Position numbers and translations under genes: made by a program. From Aequorivita sp. CIP111184 (GTDB taxonomy: Bacteria > Bacteroidota > Bacteroidia > Flavobacteriales > Flavobacteriaceae), in assembly GCF_900489465.1 (NCBI RefSeq), contig NZ_UEFQ01000020.1:1-64000 (forward strand): DNA of 64,000 nucleotides, in the 5' to 3' direction. The notes under the pieces were generated by a model that worked only from the letters and a program-made list of their open reading frames with translations, was not told the DNA's origin and searched no databases. This document shows, piece by piece, positions 54,180-63,527 of this stretch; position 1 is the stretch's first letter, and each line of letters starts with the position of its first letter.

Positions 54180-55469
54180 TTAATCAACAACGCTATCTTT
54201 CTTTTTGAAATAACGATATACAAGAAAAAGCACTACAAAAAAGTAAATCAAATATCTTAAAAAGTGTGCCATCACTACGCCTTCAATACCGTAAATTCCG
54301 GCAAAGTAATATGCAAAACCATAGAAGAGAGCGAGCGACATTATTTCAGTAATAATAAAATTGAGTACAAGTTTTTTTGCTAAAAACTGATGTGCTAAAA
54401 CTAAAGAAGCCAGACGCACAAAATCTCCCATAAGCTGCCACTTAAAGAGCGGAGCCATCTCTATCTGTCCTGGATATATTATTTCTATAATTACATTTCT
54501 AAATAAAAAGACTAAAACCATGCCCATAGCAAAAAGTGGGAGAAGCGTTTTATATATTGAAATAACTTCCTTCTTAAAATTACCTGCACTGTAAATTCCA
54601 GCAAACTTCGGTATTACATAAAGCGTAAAAATAGAACTTGAAAACACCATATAATTTTGCGAAATAAACGTCATATTCGTCCAAATTCCCGCATCGCGTC
54701 CAGATAATTTTTCGTCAAGCATACTGCGAATGTCTATTTCCACAATCGGTAATAAAATTGACGAAACAAAAGACATCACTGTAAAAGCCAAAAGCGCTTT
54801 TGCCATAGGAGCTTGAAGCTTCAAATTCTTAAACTGAATATATTCGCGAAGTATTTTATAAAAAAAGAAAAGCATAACCGAAACCTGAATAATTGGCGTA
54901 ATAGCAATTGCAATTAAAACACCGTCCAGATTGTATTGAAACAGAAAAATTATTGTTAGCAATGCACTAAACAGATAACTAATCAAGTCTATTTTAGCAT
55001 ACTTTTTATATTCAGAAAGACCATTTATAACACCATTAAAAACTCTTTGAACGGCTATAAAAGGAATAACAACGGCCGTTAATTTTATTAAATATGAAAA
55101 GTCTGCAGTAGAAAATAAATAGTTGCTGATTTGCGAGGAAAATAAAAGAAGAACGGAAGTTGTAATAGAGGTGCCAATAATCAGAAATACAAAAACAGAG
55201 GAAAATAACCGCTGCAACTTTATTTCATCTTTTTTATATTCGGCAATATATTTTATTACTCCATTAAAAGTTCCTAAAGAAGCGACTGACAATAAAAGTT
55301 GTGACAAACTTCTAAGTTGCCCAATTTTATATTGACCTACCGGGCCAACATATTCTGACAAAAAGCGCTGAAGTATTGCTGAAATAATTAACCGAACGCC
55401 AATAGCACCTGCATTTAAAGATGTCATCTTTAAAAGTAAATTACCGCGTATGGATTCTGGAATTTTCAA
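54180..55469 (-). CDS. Polysaccharide flippase (Wzx/MATE-like)
   Basis: A 429-residue protein with about 12 membrane spans. The N-terminal LNAGAIGVRLIISAILQRFLS and LSQLLLSVASLGTFNGVIKY fit the Wzx/O-antigen flippase group that moves lipid-linked glycans across the inner membrane. It directly follows the aminotransferase gene (no gap) and closes that operon. Confidence 0.85.
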   Translation of the reverse strand: MKIPESIRGNLLLKMTSLNAGAIGVRLIISAILQRFLSEYVGPVGQYKIGQLRSLSQLLLSVASLGTFNGVIKYIAEYKKDEIKLQRLFSSVFVFLIIGTSITTSVLLLFSSQISNYLFSTADFSYLIKLTAVVIPFIAVQRVFNGVINGLSEYKKYAKIDLISYLFSALLTIIFLFQYNLDGVLIAIAITPIIQVSVMLFFFYKILREYIQFKNLKLQAPMAKALLAFTVMSFVSSILLPIVEIDIRSMLDEKLSGRDAGIWTNMTFISQNYMVFSSSIFTLYVIPKFAGIYSAGNFKKEVISIYKTLLPLFAMGMVLVFLFRNVIIEIIYPGQIEMAPLFKWQLMGDFVRLASLVLAHQFLAKKLVLNFIITEIMSLALFYGFAYYFAGIYGIEGVVMAHFLRYLIYFFVVLFLVYRYFKKKDSVVD

Positions 55470-56570
55470 TTAAAATTTATTTAAAACTGAAATCACAATG
55501 TCCACATCTTTATCACTAAGCACAGGACTTATAGGTATACTCACAACTTGATTATGCATACTTTCAGTAATTGGAAATGATAGATGCGAATACTCATAAA
55601 GCGCTTCTTGTTTGTGTGGTGGAATTGGGTAATGAATTAGATAGCCAATCCCGTTCCGGTCCAAATAGTCCATAAACTTGTTTCTATTTTCAACGCGAAC
55701 TACAAAAAGATGGAAGACGTGATTTTCACTGCCGTCATATTTTGGGAGTGTAATTTTTTTGTTTTTTATTTCTGAAATATACTTTTGGGCAATTGCTCTT
55801 CGCTGAAGATTGTCGGTATCTACCATTGGCAATTTTACATTTAAAAATGCCGCTTGCAACTCGTCGAGCCTTGAGTTGAAACCCAGCAACTCATTCACAT
55901 ATTTAGTTGAAGTGCCATAATTTCGAAGTTTTTTGATCACTTCGGCCAAGGCATCATCATTGGTGGTTACCGCTCCCCCATCACCCAACGCACCAAGATT
56001 TTTAGTGGGATAAAAACTGAAACCCGCTGCATCACCAATATTTCCGGCTTTGTTGCCAAATTCATCTTTTGCACCATGTGCCTGCGCGGAATCTTCAATG
56101 ACGAGTAAATCATTTTCCTTTGAAATTTTTAAAATCTCCTCCATTGGCGAAAGCTGCCCGTAAAGGTGAACTGGCATTATTGCCTTCGTTTTTTTTGAAA
56201 TTGATTTTTTTAGCGAATCGATATCAAAATTATAGGTTTTGAAATCTGCTTCTACCAAAACTGGATTTAAACCAGCTTGTTTTATTGCCAAAATTGTGGC
56301 GATATATGTGTTGGCAGAAACCAAAATTTCATCGTTTTCTTTTAGTTTTCCGAGTATTTTGTAACCTTCCAAAATCAATCGCAGTGCATCCAAACCATTC
56401 CCAACACCAATACAATGTTTTACGCCGCAAAACCTTGCGAAGTTGGCCTCAAATAATTTTACCTGATTTCCTAAGATGTAATAGCCGGAATCTAAAAATT
56501 GCTGAAAACTATGTTGAAACTGTTTTTCAAACCGTGCATTTATTGCGTGAATATCTAAAAATGGAATCAT
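55470..56570 (-). CDS. DegT/DnrJ/EryC1/StrS aminotransferase (FdtB/QdtB-like)
   Basis: A 366-residue PLP aminotransferase for nucleotide sugars. [37 protein letters not shown] and the PLP lysine K190 in [12 protein letters not shown] are present. Together with the fdtA product it should make a dTDP-3-amino-3,6-dideoxyhexose. It overlaps the upstream acyltransferase by 4 bases. Confidence 0.9.
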   Translation of the reverse strand: MIPFLDIHAINARFEKQFQHSFQQFLDSGYYILGNQVKLFEANFARFCGVKHCIGVGNGLDALRLILEGYKILGKLKENDEILVSANTYIATILAIKQAGLNPVLVEADFKTYNFDIDSLKKSISKKTKAIMPVHLYGQLSPMEEILKISKENDLLVIEDSAQAHGAKDEFGNKAGNIGDAAGFSFYPTKNLGALGDGGAVTTNDDALAEVIKKLRNYGTSTKYVNELLGFNSRLDELQAAFLNVKLPMVDTDNLQRRAIAQKYISEIKNKKITLPKYDGSENHVFHLFVVRVENRNKFMDYLDRNGIGYLIHYPIPPHKQEALYEYSHLSFPITESMHNQVVSIPISPVLSDKDVDIVISVLNKF

Positions 56571-57544
56571 AGCAAATTGAGTGTTAAAGTATCTGCAATC
56601 TTAGTATCTACCACATAATTATCAACAGTGTATGAACGTGCGCCACAACTCTCCTTCCAAAAAACCAGTCCTTTATTCAAGTATTTGCCATTCTCTTCAC
56701 TCGAAATATTAAAGTCGAAATATCTTTTACTGTCTTTGTATTTTTCAATTATAAAATTATAAGCAAGGTCTAAACTCCCGTATATATTTTTATCTGCATT
56801 TCCCGAAACATATTGTGGATGGACAGTAGTTTTAGTTAAAAAAATTGTTGTTCCAGCAACGATTTTACCGTCTTTATAGACACTAAATTGCTTGATATTT
56901 TCAGGAAAACGATCTGCCAATAATTTTATTTCGGACAATGTATGTACTGGCGCAACGTCGTGTTTGTTTTTTAGATTGGGAATGAGTATTTCGTTCCAAA
57001 ACCCGTCAAAATTAGTATCCATTTTCACTTCAAGCCCCATTCTGTTGGCTTTATTTATACCTTCTCTCCTATTTTTTTGAAACCTAACTTTATTCTGATA
57101 ATCTATTAAAAAAAGCACATCCCTCTTTATTAAAGTGGCATTCGCTAAAAATAAAAAATAGATCAATTCATCTGAAGGTAATACACTGTAAAATGAGGGA
57201 ATTATCCGTATGTCAAGTTTTGATATTCCATTGGAAGAAAGAAACTGGAGCATTGCTTTGAAAGCCTCAAATGCTGATATTAATTTAGCACTGCTTTGCA
57301 ATACAAATCCACCATAAGTAAGTCCTTGATGCGAGTAAACCATGGTATCTCTTCGGTTAGCTGGCATAACGGCATACAGCTCTTCACCTTTATAGACCAT
57401 CAATGAATAATCTTCAAAACGATCTTTGTGATAATCCATAAAATCACGCTTAAAAAGAAATGTGGCGTTTTTTGCAGAGTCAATGAATTCATCCCACTGT
57501 TTTCTGTTACTCGCCTCATATTTTTTTACTGAATAATCTATCAC
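56567..57544 (-). CDS. FemAB/GNAT-like acyltransferase
   Basis: A 325-residue protein with a duplicated GNAT-like fold of the FemAB type ([15 protein letters not shown] near the N-terminus, [24 protein letters not shown] in the C-terminal half). Such enzymes transfer acyl or aminoacyl groups to amines. Position upstream of and overlapping the sugar aminotransferase suggests that it acylates the new amino sugar. Confidence 0.78.
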   Translation of the reverse strand: MIDYSVKKYEASNRKQWDEFIDSAKNATFLFKRDFMDYHKDRFEDYSLMVYKGEELYAVMPANRRDTMVYSHQGLTYGGFVLQSSAKLISAFEAFKAMLQFLSSNGISKLDIRIIPSFYSVLPSDELIYFLFLANATLIKRDVLFLIDYQNKVRFQKNRREGINKANRMGLEVKMDTNFDGFWNEILIPNLKNKHDVAPVHTLSEIKLLADRFPENIKQFSVYKDGKIVAGTTIFLTKTTVHPQYVSGNADKNIYGSLDLAYNFIIEKYKDSKRYFDFNISSEENGKYLNKGLVFWKESCGARSYTVDNYVVDTKIADTLTLNLL

Positions 57545-57598
57545 TCCTCTTGTGTTTTATTTTAAAAGAAATTGAGCTTGTTGTATTGACAGAATGTA

Positions 57599-59086
57599 CT
57601 ATATTTTTTTGAATGTAATATTTCCGGTTTCATCAATATATTCATAGATTCCTGGCTCTGCACCCTCTTTAATTATCAAATAACTTTTGTCATCTTGCAA
57701 ATTTTGAAGATATTTTTCATCATCACTCAAATAGGAAAAAAGTATTCTAAAAACATTTACGCAAGTTTTTAGATTCGTGTCGGTGACAGGAACTTCATTA
57801 TCTGGCCATCTTATTGACAACATAGCTCCAAAAGTACTGTAAATAATATCACGGTCTGTCGTTTTTTTATACACTTCTAAGGTATAATCTAAGCCTACAA
57901 AGCCGCCGTGATCTGCCATTATCATAATAAGCGCACCTGGGTCTTTTTCAATTATTAGGTTCACTAATTTCTCGATTTTCTTATTTGCGATTTCTCTTTT
58001 TTCAAGCCACTGCAATCGCTCATTTACTTTTCCCTTTGAGGCTGCTTTTGTACTTGAAATGTGACTTGGTTCAAAAATTTCGACAAAAAAGAAATTTCCA
58101 TCAGATTTTTTTGAAGCTATTGTATTTTCCAAATCATTATAAACATCCCTTCCAACATTGAAACCTGTTGTTATATAGGGAATATCACTGTACATGAAGT
58201 TGGTATAATCGTATCCAATTTTAGGTCGATTTACCATCAAATAGGGATGTTCAGTGATAAAATGAGTTTTATAGCCGTTGTTTTTGAAAATGGAAAGTAC
58301 CGCATTTTCGGAAATTATATTTTTCCGTGCATTCAGCATTTCCGAATAGTCTTTTCTGTTATGGTAATAATGGTGCTTCATCATAAATGTAGCACTGTTA
58401 GATGTTAATGTTGAGATGTAATTACTTCTAAAATTTGGATAATTTTTAAATTTACTTTCGCCTAAAAAGTTTTTAAATTCGGTGTTATCCACATTGTAAA
58501 ATCCGCCTTCAAGTTCAGCAAAATTAACGTAGCCATCTGGTTGAATATAATATACGTTCGGTCTTTTTTCAAAAACAACACTTTCTATTGCATCTGGCTG
58601 TTGTTTCCAAGTATGGGAATAATTAAGATATTTTATTAATACTGGCGCTAAGCCAATAAGCCCGATAGCCGCCAAAAGCAGTTGAATTACTACCCATTTT
58701 TTAAAATGCTTTTTAAAAAAAAATGCTGCCAATGCCGATATAATAAAGATTCCCAATATTATTTTCCGTTGCATGTCAGTGTATAAAATAATTTTTATAA
58801 AAAAAAGAAAGAGGAAAACGCTAAAAAAAGGCAATACATATTTCCCCCATTTTGAAGCAAAAGAAAGCCCAGAAAACCATTTTAAAATTGAAAAGAGAAC
58901 AATGGGAAATAAGAGAAACAATAAGAGAAAATATCCAAACTGTTCCCAAGAATTAATCATTCCAAAATTTCGGGAATAATAAAAGACTAACGGATAGAGA
59001 CCTACTCCAAGACCTATGAAAAGGGGATTTCTTGAAACATTTTCAAAAATTTTTCCAAAATTGTTGTTTCGTTTAGATTGCATCAA
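57599..59086 (-). CDS. Membrane-anchored sulfatase-like hydrolase/transferase
   Basis: A 495-residue protein with about five N-terminal membrane spans (to about residue 155) and a periplasmic alkaline-phosphatase-superfamily domain. Metal ligands are suggested by D184 (QPDGY) and D392/H393 (ADHGG), with the nucleophile in STLTSNSATF near 225-232. Relatives include phosphoethanolamine and phosphoglycerol transferases and sulfatases. A glycan-decorating role fits the neighbourhood. Confidence 0.8.
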   Translation of the reverse strand: MMQSKRNNNFGKIFENVSRNPLFIGLGVGLYPLVFYYSRNFGMINSWEQFGYFLLLFLLFPIVLFSILKWFSGLSFASKWGKYVLPFFSVFLFLFFIKIILYTDMQRKIILGIFIISALAAFFFKKHFKKWVVIQLLLAAIGLIGLAPVLIKYLNYSHTWKQQPDAIESVVFEKRPNVYYIQPDGYVNFAELEGGFYNVDNTEFKNFLGESKFKNYPNFRSNYISTLTSNSATFMMKHHYYHNRKDYSEMLNARKNIISENAVLSIFKNNGYKTHFITEHPYLMVNRPKIGYDYTNFMYSDIPYITTGFNVGRDVYNDLENTIASKKSDGNFFFVEIFEPSHISSTKAASKGKVNERLQWLEKREIANKKIEKLVNLIIEKDPGALIMIMADHGGFVGLDYTLEVYKKTTDRDIIYSTFGAMLSIRWPDNEVPVTDTNLKTCVNVFRILFSYLSDDEKYLQNLQDDKSYLIIKEGAEPGIYEYIDETGNITFKKI

Positions 59087-59328
59087 TTTTTATTAAAGAC
59101 TACGCTGCCCTCAGTAAGTAAATTCATAAATGTCTTTTAGCTACTCAAAATTTATACTAAAAAAAATTATCATGCTGTAAATTTACAAGATACGAAGGAT
59201 TTACATTTAAAAGGAAAACAAAAATGCGGAATAGGCTCATGCTGTTTTCATTTTTTTTTAAATTTCTGCAGGGGCAGTATATGTTTTGTTATCAAAAAAA
59301 CTGAGAAAAAACTCTGCTTTTTTTAGTT

Positions 59329-60717
59329 TCAATTGGTTTTGTTTTTTAGGAAGTATAACAAACGTTTGGTGCCTTTAACAACCTCCTTTTTTTCAAGAGT
59401 GAAAAATTGCATATAGCCCTTTTCAAATTCCGTTTCATTGTAAAAATCAAAGTGATTTATAAATTCGCGTTTGCGAACTAGTAATGATTGCGCCCAAGAA
59501 TCCTCTCGGGTTGGAAATTCAATGATTAGGTTTTTTGAAAATGAAGCAAAGAATTCAGCAGATTTTTCAAAAGGAACATTTCCCGAAAGGGTTATGTGAT
59601 GGATCAAAGCGAGAGCCATTGTAACGTCGGGAGCATATTGCGCCAACCGTTCTATTAAAGAGTTTCGCTCGGTGTTGTTAAAACCAATACCGGGTGCGGG
59701 CTGCAACACATCGCACACAAAGGGAAGCATATTAGTTTCTTTGTTATTTTGAAGTTGTTTATAATTATAATCTACGGCATTGCTGTCAATATCGGTAACA
59801 ATTATATGCGGTACACTTTCAATAACGGTTCTCGCGAAAGTTCCGTCATTGCCACCAACGTCAATCAGTTTTTGAGGAGCCAATGGTTTTATCCATTGTT
59901 TTATAAGTTCTTTTTTGGCTTCAAAAGCAGCCGCGTCATAATTGGTTTTGCTGTAGTAATCTCCCCACTCGCTAGCTTCCTTGAGAGTCAAATCTTTTAT
60001 GTAGTCAAAAAGGCTTTCTACAATATTTTCTTGCGCTTTTTTTGAAAGGGTCGCAATTTTAGTTTCAGCTTTATAGTCTTCGCTGTGCTTGCTTTCCATT
60101 TTTGCGAGCAAGTGAATGTTTGGATAAATAACTGAGCTCAACTTGGTACGCGTGGGAAGCAAAGAGGAAATCAATTTAACGGGAATCCCATCAATATGGG
60201 TTTGCATCATTTTGAAAATTTCAGTGCCATGATATTTCGCCAAAACCAAAGGCCCCAAAAAGTGCGTAATAAATTGTTTGTAAGCACGCCAAGGTGTTCC
60301 TTCTTCATAAAAATCAAAGGAAAGTGTATCTATAAAAACAGGTTTCCCTTTGTGAAAAGTAACGTTGTAAGCTGAAGCATCTTTTAAAATAAATCCTTTT
60401 GAAAGTGCGTATTTCTGAATTTTCAGTGTGTGAAGAGCGGCGTGTTTGTATTGCTCAAAGCTCCATTCATACGGATTTGTAATGAATGGAATTTCTTCCG
60501 GAGTGATTATTATTTCTTCCGAAGTAGCTGAAGTTTCCTCATGAGGAATTAACAAACCATTGGAAATTAGGTTTTTAAAAAACCCACTCTCTTTCAGTTT
60601 ATTATACTGCGGAAAATAGATAGGTTTGATGGCCCTTCTTAGAGTTTTACCATCATAAAACATGTATCCCGAAGGATCTCGGAACGAGGCTTGGTGTGAG
60701 TCAGTTTTTTTTGTCAT
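59329..60717 (-). CDS. SAM-dependent methyltransferase, NoeA-like
   Basis: A 462-residue protein starting at ATG 60717 (MTKKTDSHQ); a TTG 30 bases upstream is rejected. The N-terminal half (DPSGYMFYDGKTLRRAI, KDASAYNVTF) is typical of the nodulation-protein NoeA-like group. The C-terminal class I methyltransferase has the SAM motif LIDVGGNDGTF and the post-motif ALALIHHI. Its start overlaps the small membrane protein upstream by 17 bases. Confidence 0.82.
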   Translation of the reverse strand: MTKKTDSHQASFRDPSGYMFYDGKTLRRAIKPIYFPQYNKLKESGFFKNLISNGLLIPHEETSATSEEIIITPEEIPFITNPYEWSFEQYKHAALHTLKIQKYALSKGFILKDASAYNVTFHKGKPVFIDTLSFDFYEEGTPWRAYKQFITHFLGPLVLAKYHGTEIFKMMQTHIDGIPVKLISSLLPTRTKLSSVIYPNIHLLAKMESKHSEDYKAETKIATLSKKAQENIVESLFDYIKDLTLKEASEWGDYYSKTNYDAAAFEAKKELIKQWIKPLAPQKLIDVGGNDGTFARTVIESVPHIIVTDIDSNAVDYNYKQLQNNKETNMLPFVCDVLQPAPGIGFNNTERNSLIERLAQYAPDVTMALALIHHITLSGNVPFEKSAEFFASFSKNLIIEFPTREDSWAQSLLVRKREFINHFDFYNETEFEKGYMQFFTLEKKEVVKGTKRLLYFLKNKTN

Positions 60718-60907
60718 CTTTATCGGTGTCTTCCTCTTCAACGTCAATTGAATCGTAAGTATCTTCTTTCTCTTTTGTCAATCCGAAAAAAGATTTCACC
60801 TTATACATAACCCCTTTTGAAAAAAGCAAAATGCCCGCCGCTGCCGCCACTACTGCCTGTACTATCATTGCCCCTAAGCCAGGATCGAAATATAAGAAAT
60901 GTATCAT
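60701..60907 (-). CDS. Small membrane protein with DPGxG motif
   Basis: A 68-residue protein starting at ATG 60907 (MIHFLYFDPG); 14 upstream codons are unlikely to be translated. FDPGLGAMIVQAVVAAAAG is one membrane helix preceded by an L/FDPGxG motif, then a basic segment and a very acidic tail (residues 46-68). Small proteins of this plan occur beside glycan and sulfatase genes in other bacteria. Function is unknown; coupled to the NoeA-like methyltransferase. Confidence 0.72.
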   Translation of the reverse strand: MIHFLYFDPGLGAMIVQAVVAAAAGILLFSKGVMYKVKSFFGLTKEKEDTYDSIDVEEEDTDKDDKKN

Positions 60908-60981
60908 CTTGTTGATAAAATTGAATGAGCAATTATTAAAACGGTGCAAATTAACTAAAAAAAGAAGAGTTTATAAGTTGA

Positions 60982-62349
60982 ATGCCAAAGAATATTCATG
61001 TTAAGTTTTATCTTGCGCTCCTTGAACAGAAAGATTTTAGATTAATGCTTAGGGAAATTAAAAATATCATAGAAAAATATTTCAATTATATTCTATTTGG
61101 GCTTTTCTCAATTTCTTTTGTTTTAATTTTATTGAAGCCCATTGAGCTTTTAAAAGACTCGCAAGGATACTTGGAAATGTCATTGATTCGCTCCCCAGTA
61201 TATCCTATTTTCATCAATGTTATTGAAAAAATATTTGGAGATTATTTTCTTACGGCAGCAGTTTGCATACAGTTTGTAATAATGTCTTTAGCTATTTTTT
61301 ATCTTGTAGTTACTTTAAGAAAACTATATAACATCCAGTCTTTTTGGTATCTTTTATTGGTCTTGCTTCTTCTATCACCCGCGCTTTATGAAGTGAACGT
61401 CTCCACCAGAATTCTTTCAGAAGCTCTTGCGTATCCACTGTATTTAATAATATTTTCTTTATTTATAAAAGCATTTACTGAAACTAAAACAAAGCCTTTA
61501 TTAATATCATTTCCCTTTCTATTACTCTTGTTACTTACAAGAGGACAGTTTGTTTATTTGGCAGTCGTGGGACTTTTATTGGCTCTATTTATTCTTTGGA
61601 AACAAAAAAGAGTAATACGCCAAAGTTGGATTATGGTTGCATTTATTGCTCTTCCTTTTATTGCGAATTTTACAGATAAAACATATCATTATGTGGTGCA
61701 TCAACATTTTGTTACCACTCCTTGGACCGGGATTCATTTAATTACCCCGGCACTTTTTGTCGCTACTGAAAGTGACGAATCCGTTTTTTCATCCGAAGAA
61801 GAAAAATCCTTCTTTTTGAAAATTTTTAAAAAATTAAAGGAAAATGGACTTACTCTTTCAAGTTTAGATGAAAAAAATTCAGAATCCACCATTTTTTATA
61901 TACAGAACTTTACCAAAATCGCTAATGGAACAGTATTCAATGAAGGCAGATATTTTTTTGGAATTCCCATTGATGATGCAGAAACTTTTATAAAACTGGA
62001 TACTCTCACAAAAAAAATGTCGCTCCCTTTAACGCTAAAGAATCTTGCAAAATGGAGCAAACTTTACTATCAAAATTTCGCATACGGATTGAATGGCTCC
62101 CGCTTTGTAATGCTGTATCTTTTGCTTTTAATTGTAGCTTTATTTTCTGTTTTCAGAATTCCTTCTTCAGAAATAAAATTTATTTTATTGGGAAGTGCTA
62201 TCACGTTATTTAATATTGGCATAATTGCAATTGGAATGCACACCATTAAACGATTTACATTTTATAACGATTGGATTTTATTTTTTATATTCTTTATTCT
62301 GATAGATCTTTTGCTAAAAAAAACAAAACAATATGCAGCTAGAAGTTAG
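60982..62349 (+). CDS. Multi-span membrane glycosyltransferase-like protein (GT-C type)
   Basis: A 455-residue protein with about eleven membrane spans. An early periplasmic loop contains LKDSQGYLEMSLIRSPVYP, the acidic-residue loop typical of the ArnT/GT39 group that use polyprenyl-phosphate sugars. The last 17 bases overlap the next gene, a polyprenyl-phosphate glycosyltransferase-like enzyme, which would supply its donor. Specific sugar unknown. Confidence 0.75.
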   Translation: MPKNIHVKFYLALLEQKDFRLMLREIKNIIEKYFNYILFGLFSISFVLILLKPIELLKDSQGYLEMSLIRSPVYPIFINVIEKIFGDYFLTAAVCIQFVIMSLAIFYLVVTLRKLYNIQSFWYLLLVLLLLSPALYEVNVSTRILSEALAYPLYLIIFSLFIKAFTETKTKPLLISFPFLLLLLLTRGQFVYLAVVGLLLALFILWKQKRVIRQSWIMVAFIALPFIANFTDKTYHYVVHQHFVTTPWTGIHLITPALFVATESDESVFSSEEEKSFFLKIFKKLKENGLTLSSLDEKNSESTIFYIQNFTKIANGTVFNEGRYFFGIPIDDAETFIKLDTLTKKMSLPLTLKNLAKWSKLYYQNFAYGLNGSRFVMLYLLLLIVALFSVFRIPSSEIKFILLGSAITLFNIGIIAIGMHTIKRFTFYNDWILFFIFFILIDLLLKKTKQYAARS

Positions 62350-63478
62350 TGTAGTAATGCCATGCCTTAATGAGGCAGAAACTCTTGCAATATGCATCCG
62401 AAAGGCTTTTTCTTTCTTTAAAGAGAAAGGGATTCAGGGCGAGGTAGTTATTGCAGATAACGGCAGTACAGATGGCTCACTTGAAATCGCAAATACTGAA
62501 AATGCCCGTATTATAAATGTTGCAGAAAAAGGATATGGAAGCGCATTACGCGGAGGAATAGAAGCTGCAAATGGCACTTATATTATTATGGGCGATGCTG
62601 ATGATAGTTACGACTTTACAAATTTAATGCCTTACATTATAAAACTTCGTGAAGGCAATGATTTGGTTATGGGAAACCGATTTAAAGGCGGCATTAAAAA
62701 AGGGGCAATGCCTTTTCTGCATAAATATCTCGGCAATCCCGTACTTTCATTTATTGGCAGACTGTTCTTTAAAAGTAATATTGGAGATTTTCATTGTGGC
62801 TTGCGTGGGTTTAGTAAAGAAGCCTATTATAAAATGGAACTAAAAACAACGGGAATGGAGTTTGCCAGTGAAATGATTGTAAAGGCAAGCCTTAAAAACC
62901 TGAAAATCGCTGAAGTGCCCACCATACTTTCTCCAGACGGCCGTACCCGGCCACCGCATTTAAATACCTGGCGCGATGGTTGGCGGCATCTGCGTTTTTT
63001 AGTCCTTTACAGCCCAAATTGGCTTTTTTTGATCCCAGGCATGCTATTAATGTTTATTGGGCTTATTGCATCCTTAATTTTAATAAATGGCCCCCTAACT
63101 ATTGGCTCCATTAATTTTGATGTGCATACACTTTTATTTACTTCTGGAATTCTACTTATTGGGTTTCAATTCATTTTGTTTTATGGGCTAACCAAAGTTT
63201 TTACTGTTGAAAATGAATTACTCCCAAAATCGAAGAAATATGATCGTCTTTTTAAATTTATCAATTTGGAAAAAGGATTAATCACAGGATTTTTAATGGT
63301 TATTATAGGAATTATTTTAAGCGTTTTGGCCTATAATGATTGGCAGCAACTCAGTTTTGGAGATATCAATGATGCCAAAATTTTTAGAATTGTTATTCCT
63401 GCTATTACGCTAATGTTATTGGGCGTCCAGATTATACTTTTCAGTTTGTTTTTCAGTATACTAGGGCTAAAAAAATAA
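62333..63478 (+). CDS. Family 2 glycosyltransferase, polyprenyl-phosphate mannose/glucose synthase-like
   Basis: A 381-residue protein. Residues 1-230 form a DPM1-like GT2 domain: VVMPCLNEAETL, IADNGSTDGS, GDADDSYDF and FKSNIGDFHCGLRGFS. Four membrane spans follow (about 235-260, 270-290, 320-340, 350-378). Such enzymes load a sugar onto polyprenyl phosphate for GT-C partners like the overlapping upstream gene. Confidence 0.9.
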   Translation: MQLEVSVVMPCLNEAETLAICIRKAFSFFKEKGIQGEVVIADNGSTDGSLEIANTENARIINVAEKGYGSALRGGIEAANGTYIIMGDADDSYDFTNLMPYIIKLREGNDLVMGNRFKGGIKKGAMPFLHKYLGNPVLSFIGRLFFKSNIGDFHCGLRGFSKEAYYKMELKTTGMEFASEMIVKASLKNLKIAEVPTILSPDGRTRPPHLNTWRDGWRHLRFLVLYSPNWLFLIPGMLLMFIGLIASLILINGPLTIGSINFDVHTLLFTSGILLIGFQFILFYGLTKVFTVENELLPKSKKYDRLFKFINLEKGLITGFLMVIIGIILSVLAYNDWQQLSFGDINDAKIFRIVIPAITLMLLGVQIILFSLFFSILGLKK

Positions 63479-63502
63479 AAAGGCACCCAAGTGGGTGCCT
63501 TT
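63479..63502. terminator. Bidirectional terminator between the GT2 gene and typA
   Basis: AAAGGCACCC at 63479-63488 pairs exactly with GGGTGCCTTT at 63493-63502 around an AAGT loop, with A/T-rich flanks on both sides and convergent genes. Confidence 0.88.
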
Positions 63503-63527
63503 ACTAAAAAGTATATTTTTAAACTTA

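Noticed and set aside
60718-60747. TTG start for the NoeA-like methyltransferase
   Set aside because: An ATG at 60717 gives the expected N-terminus and a smaller overlap.
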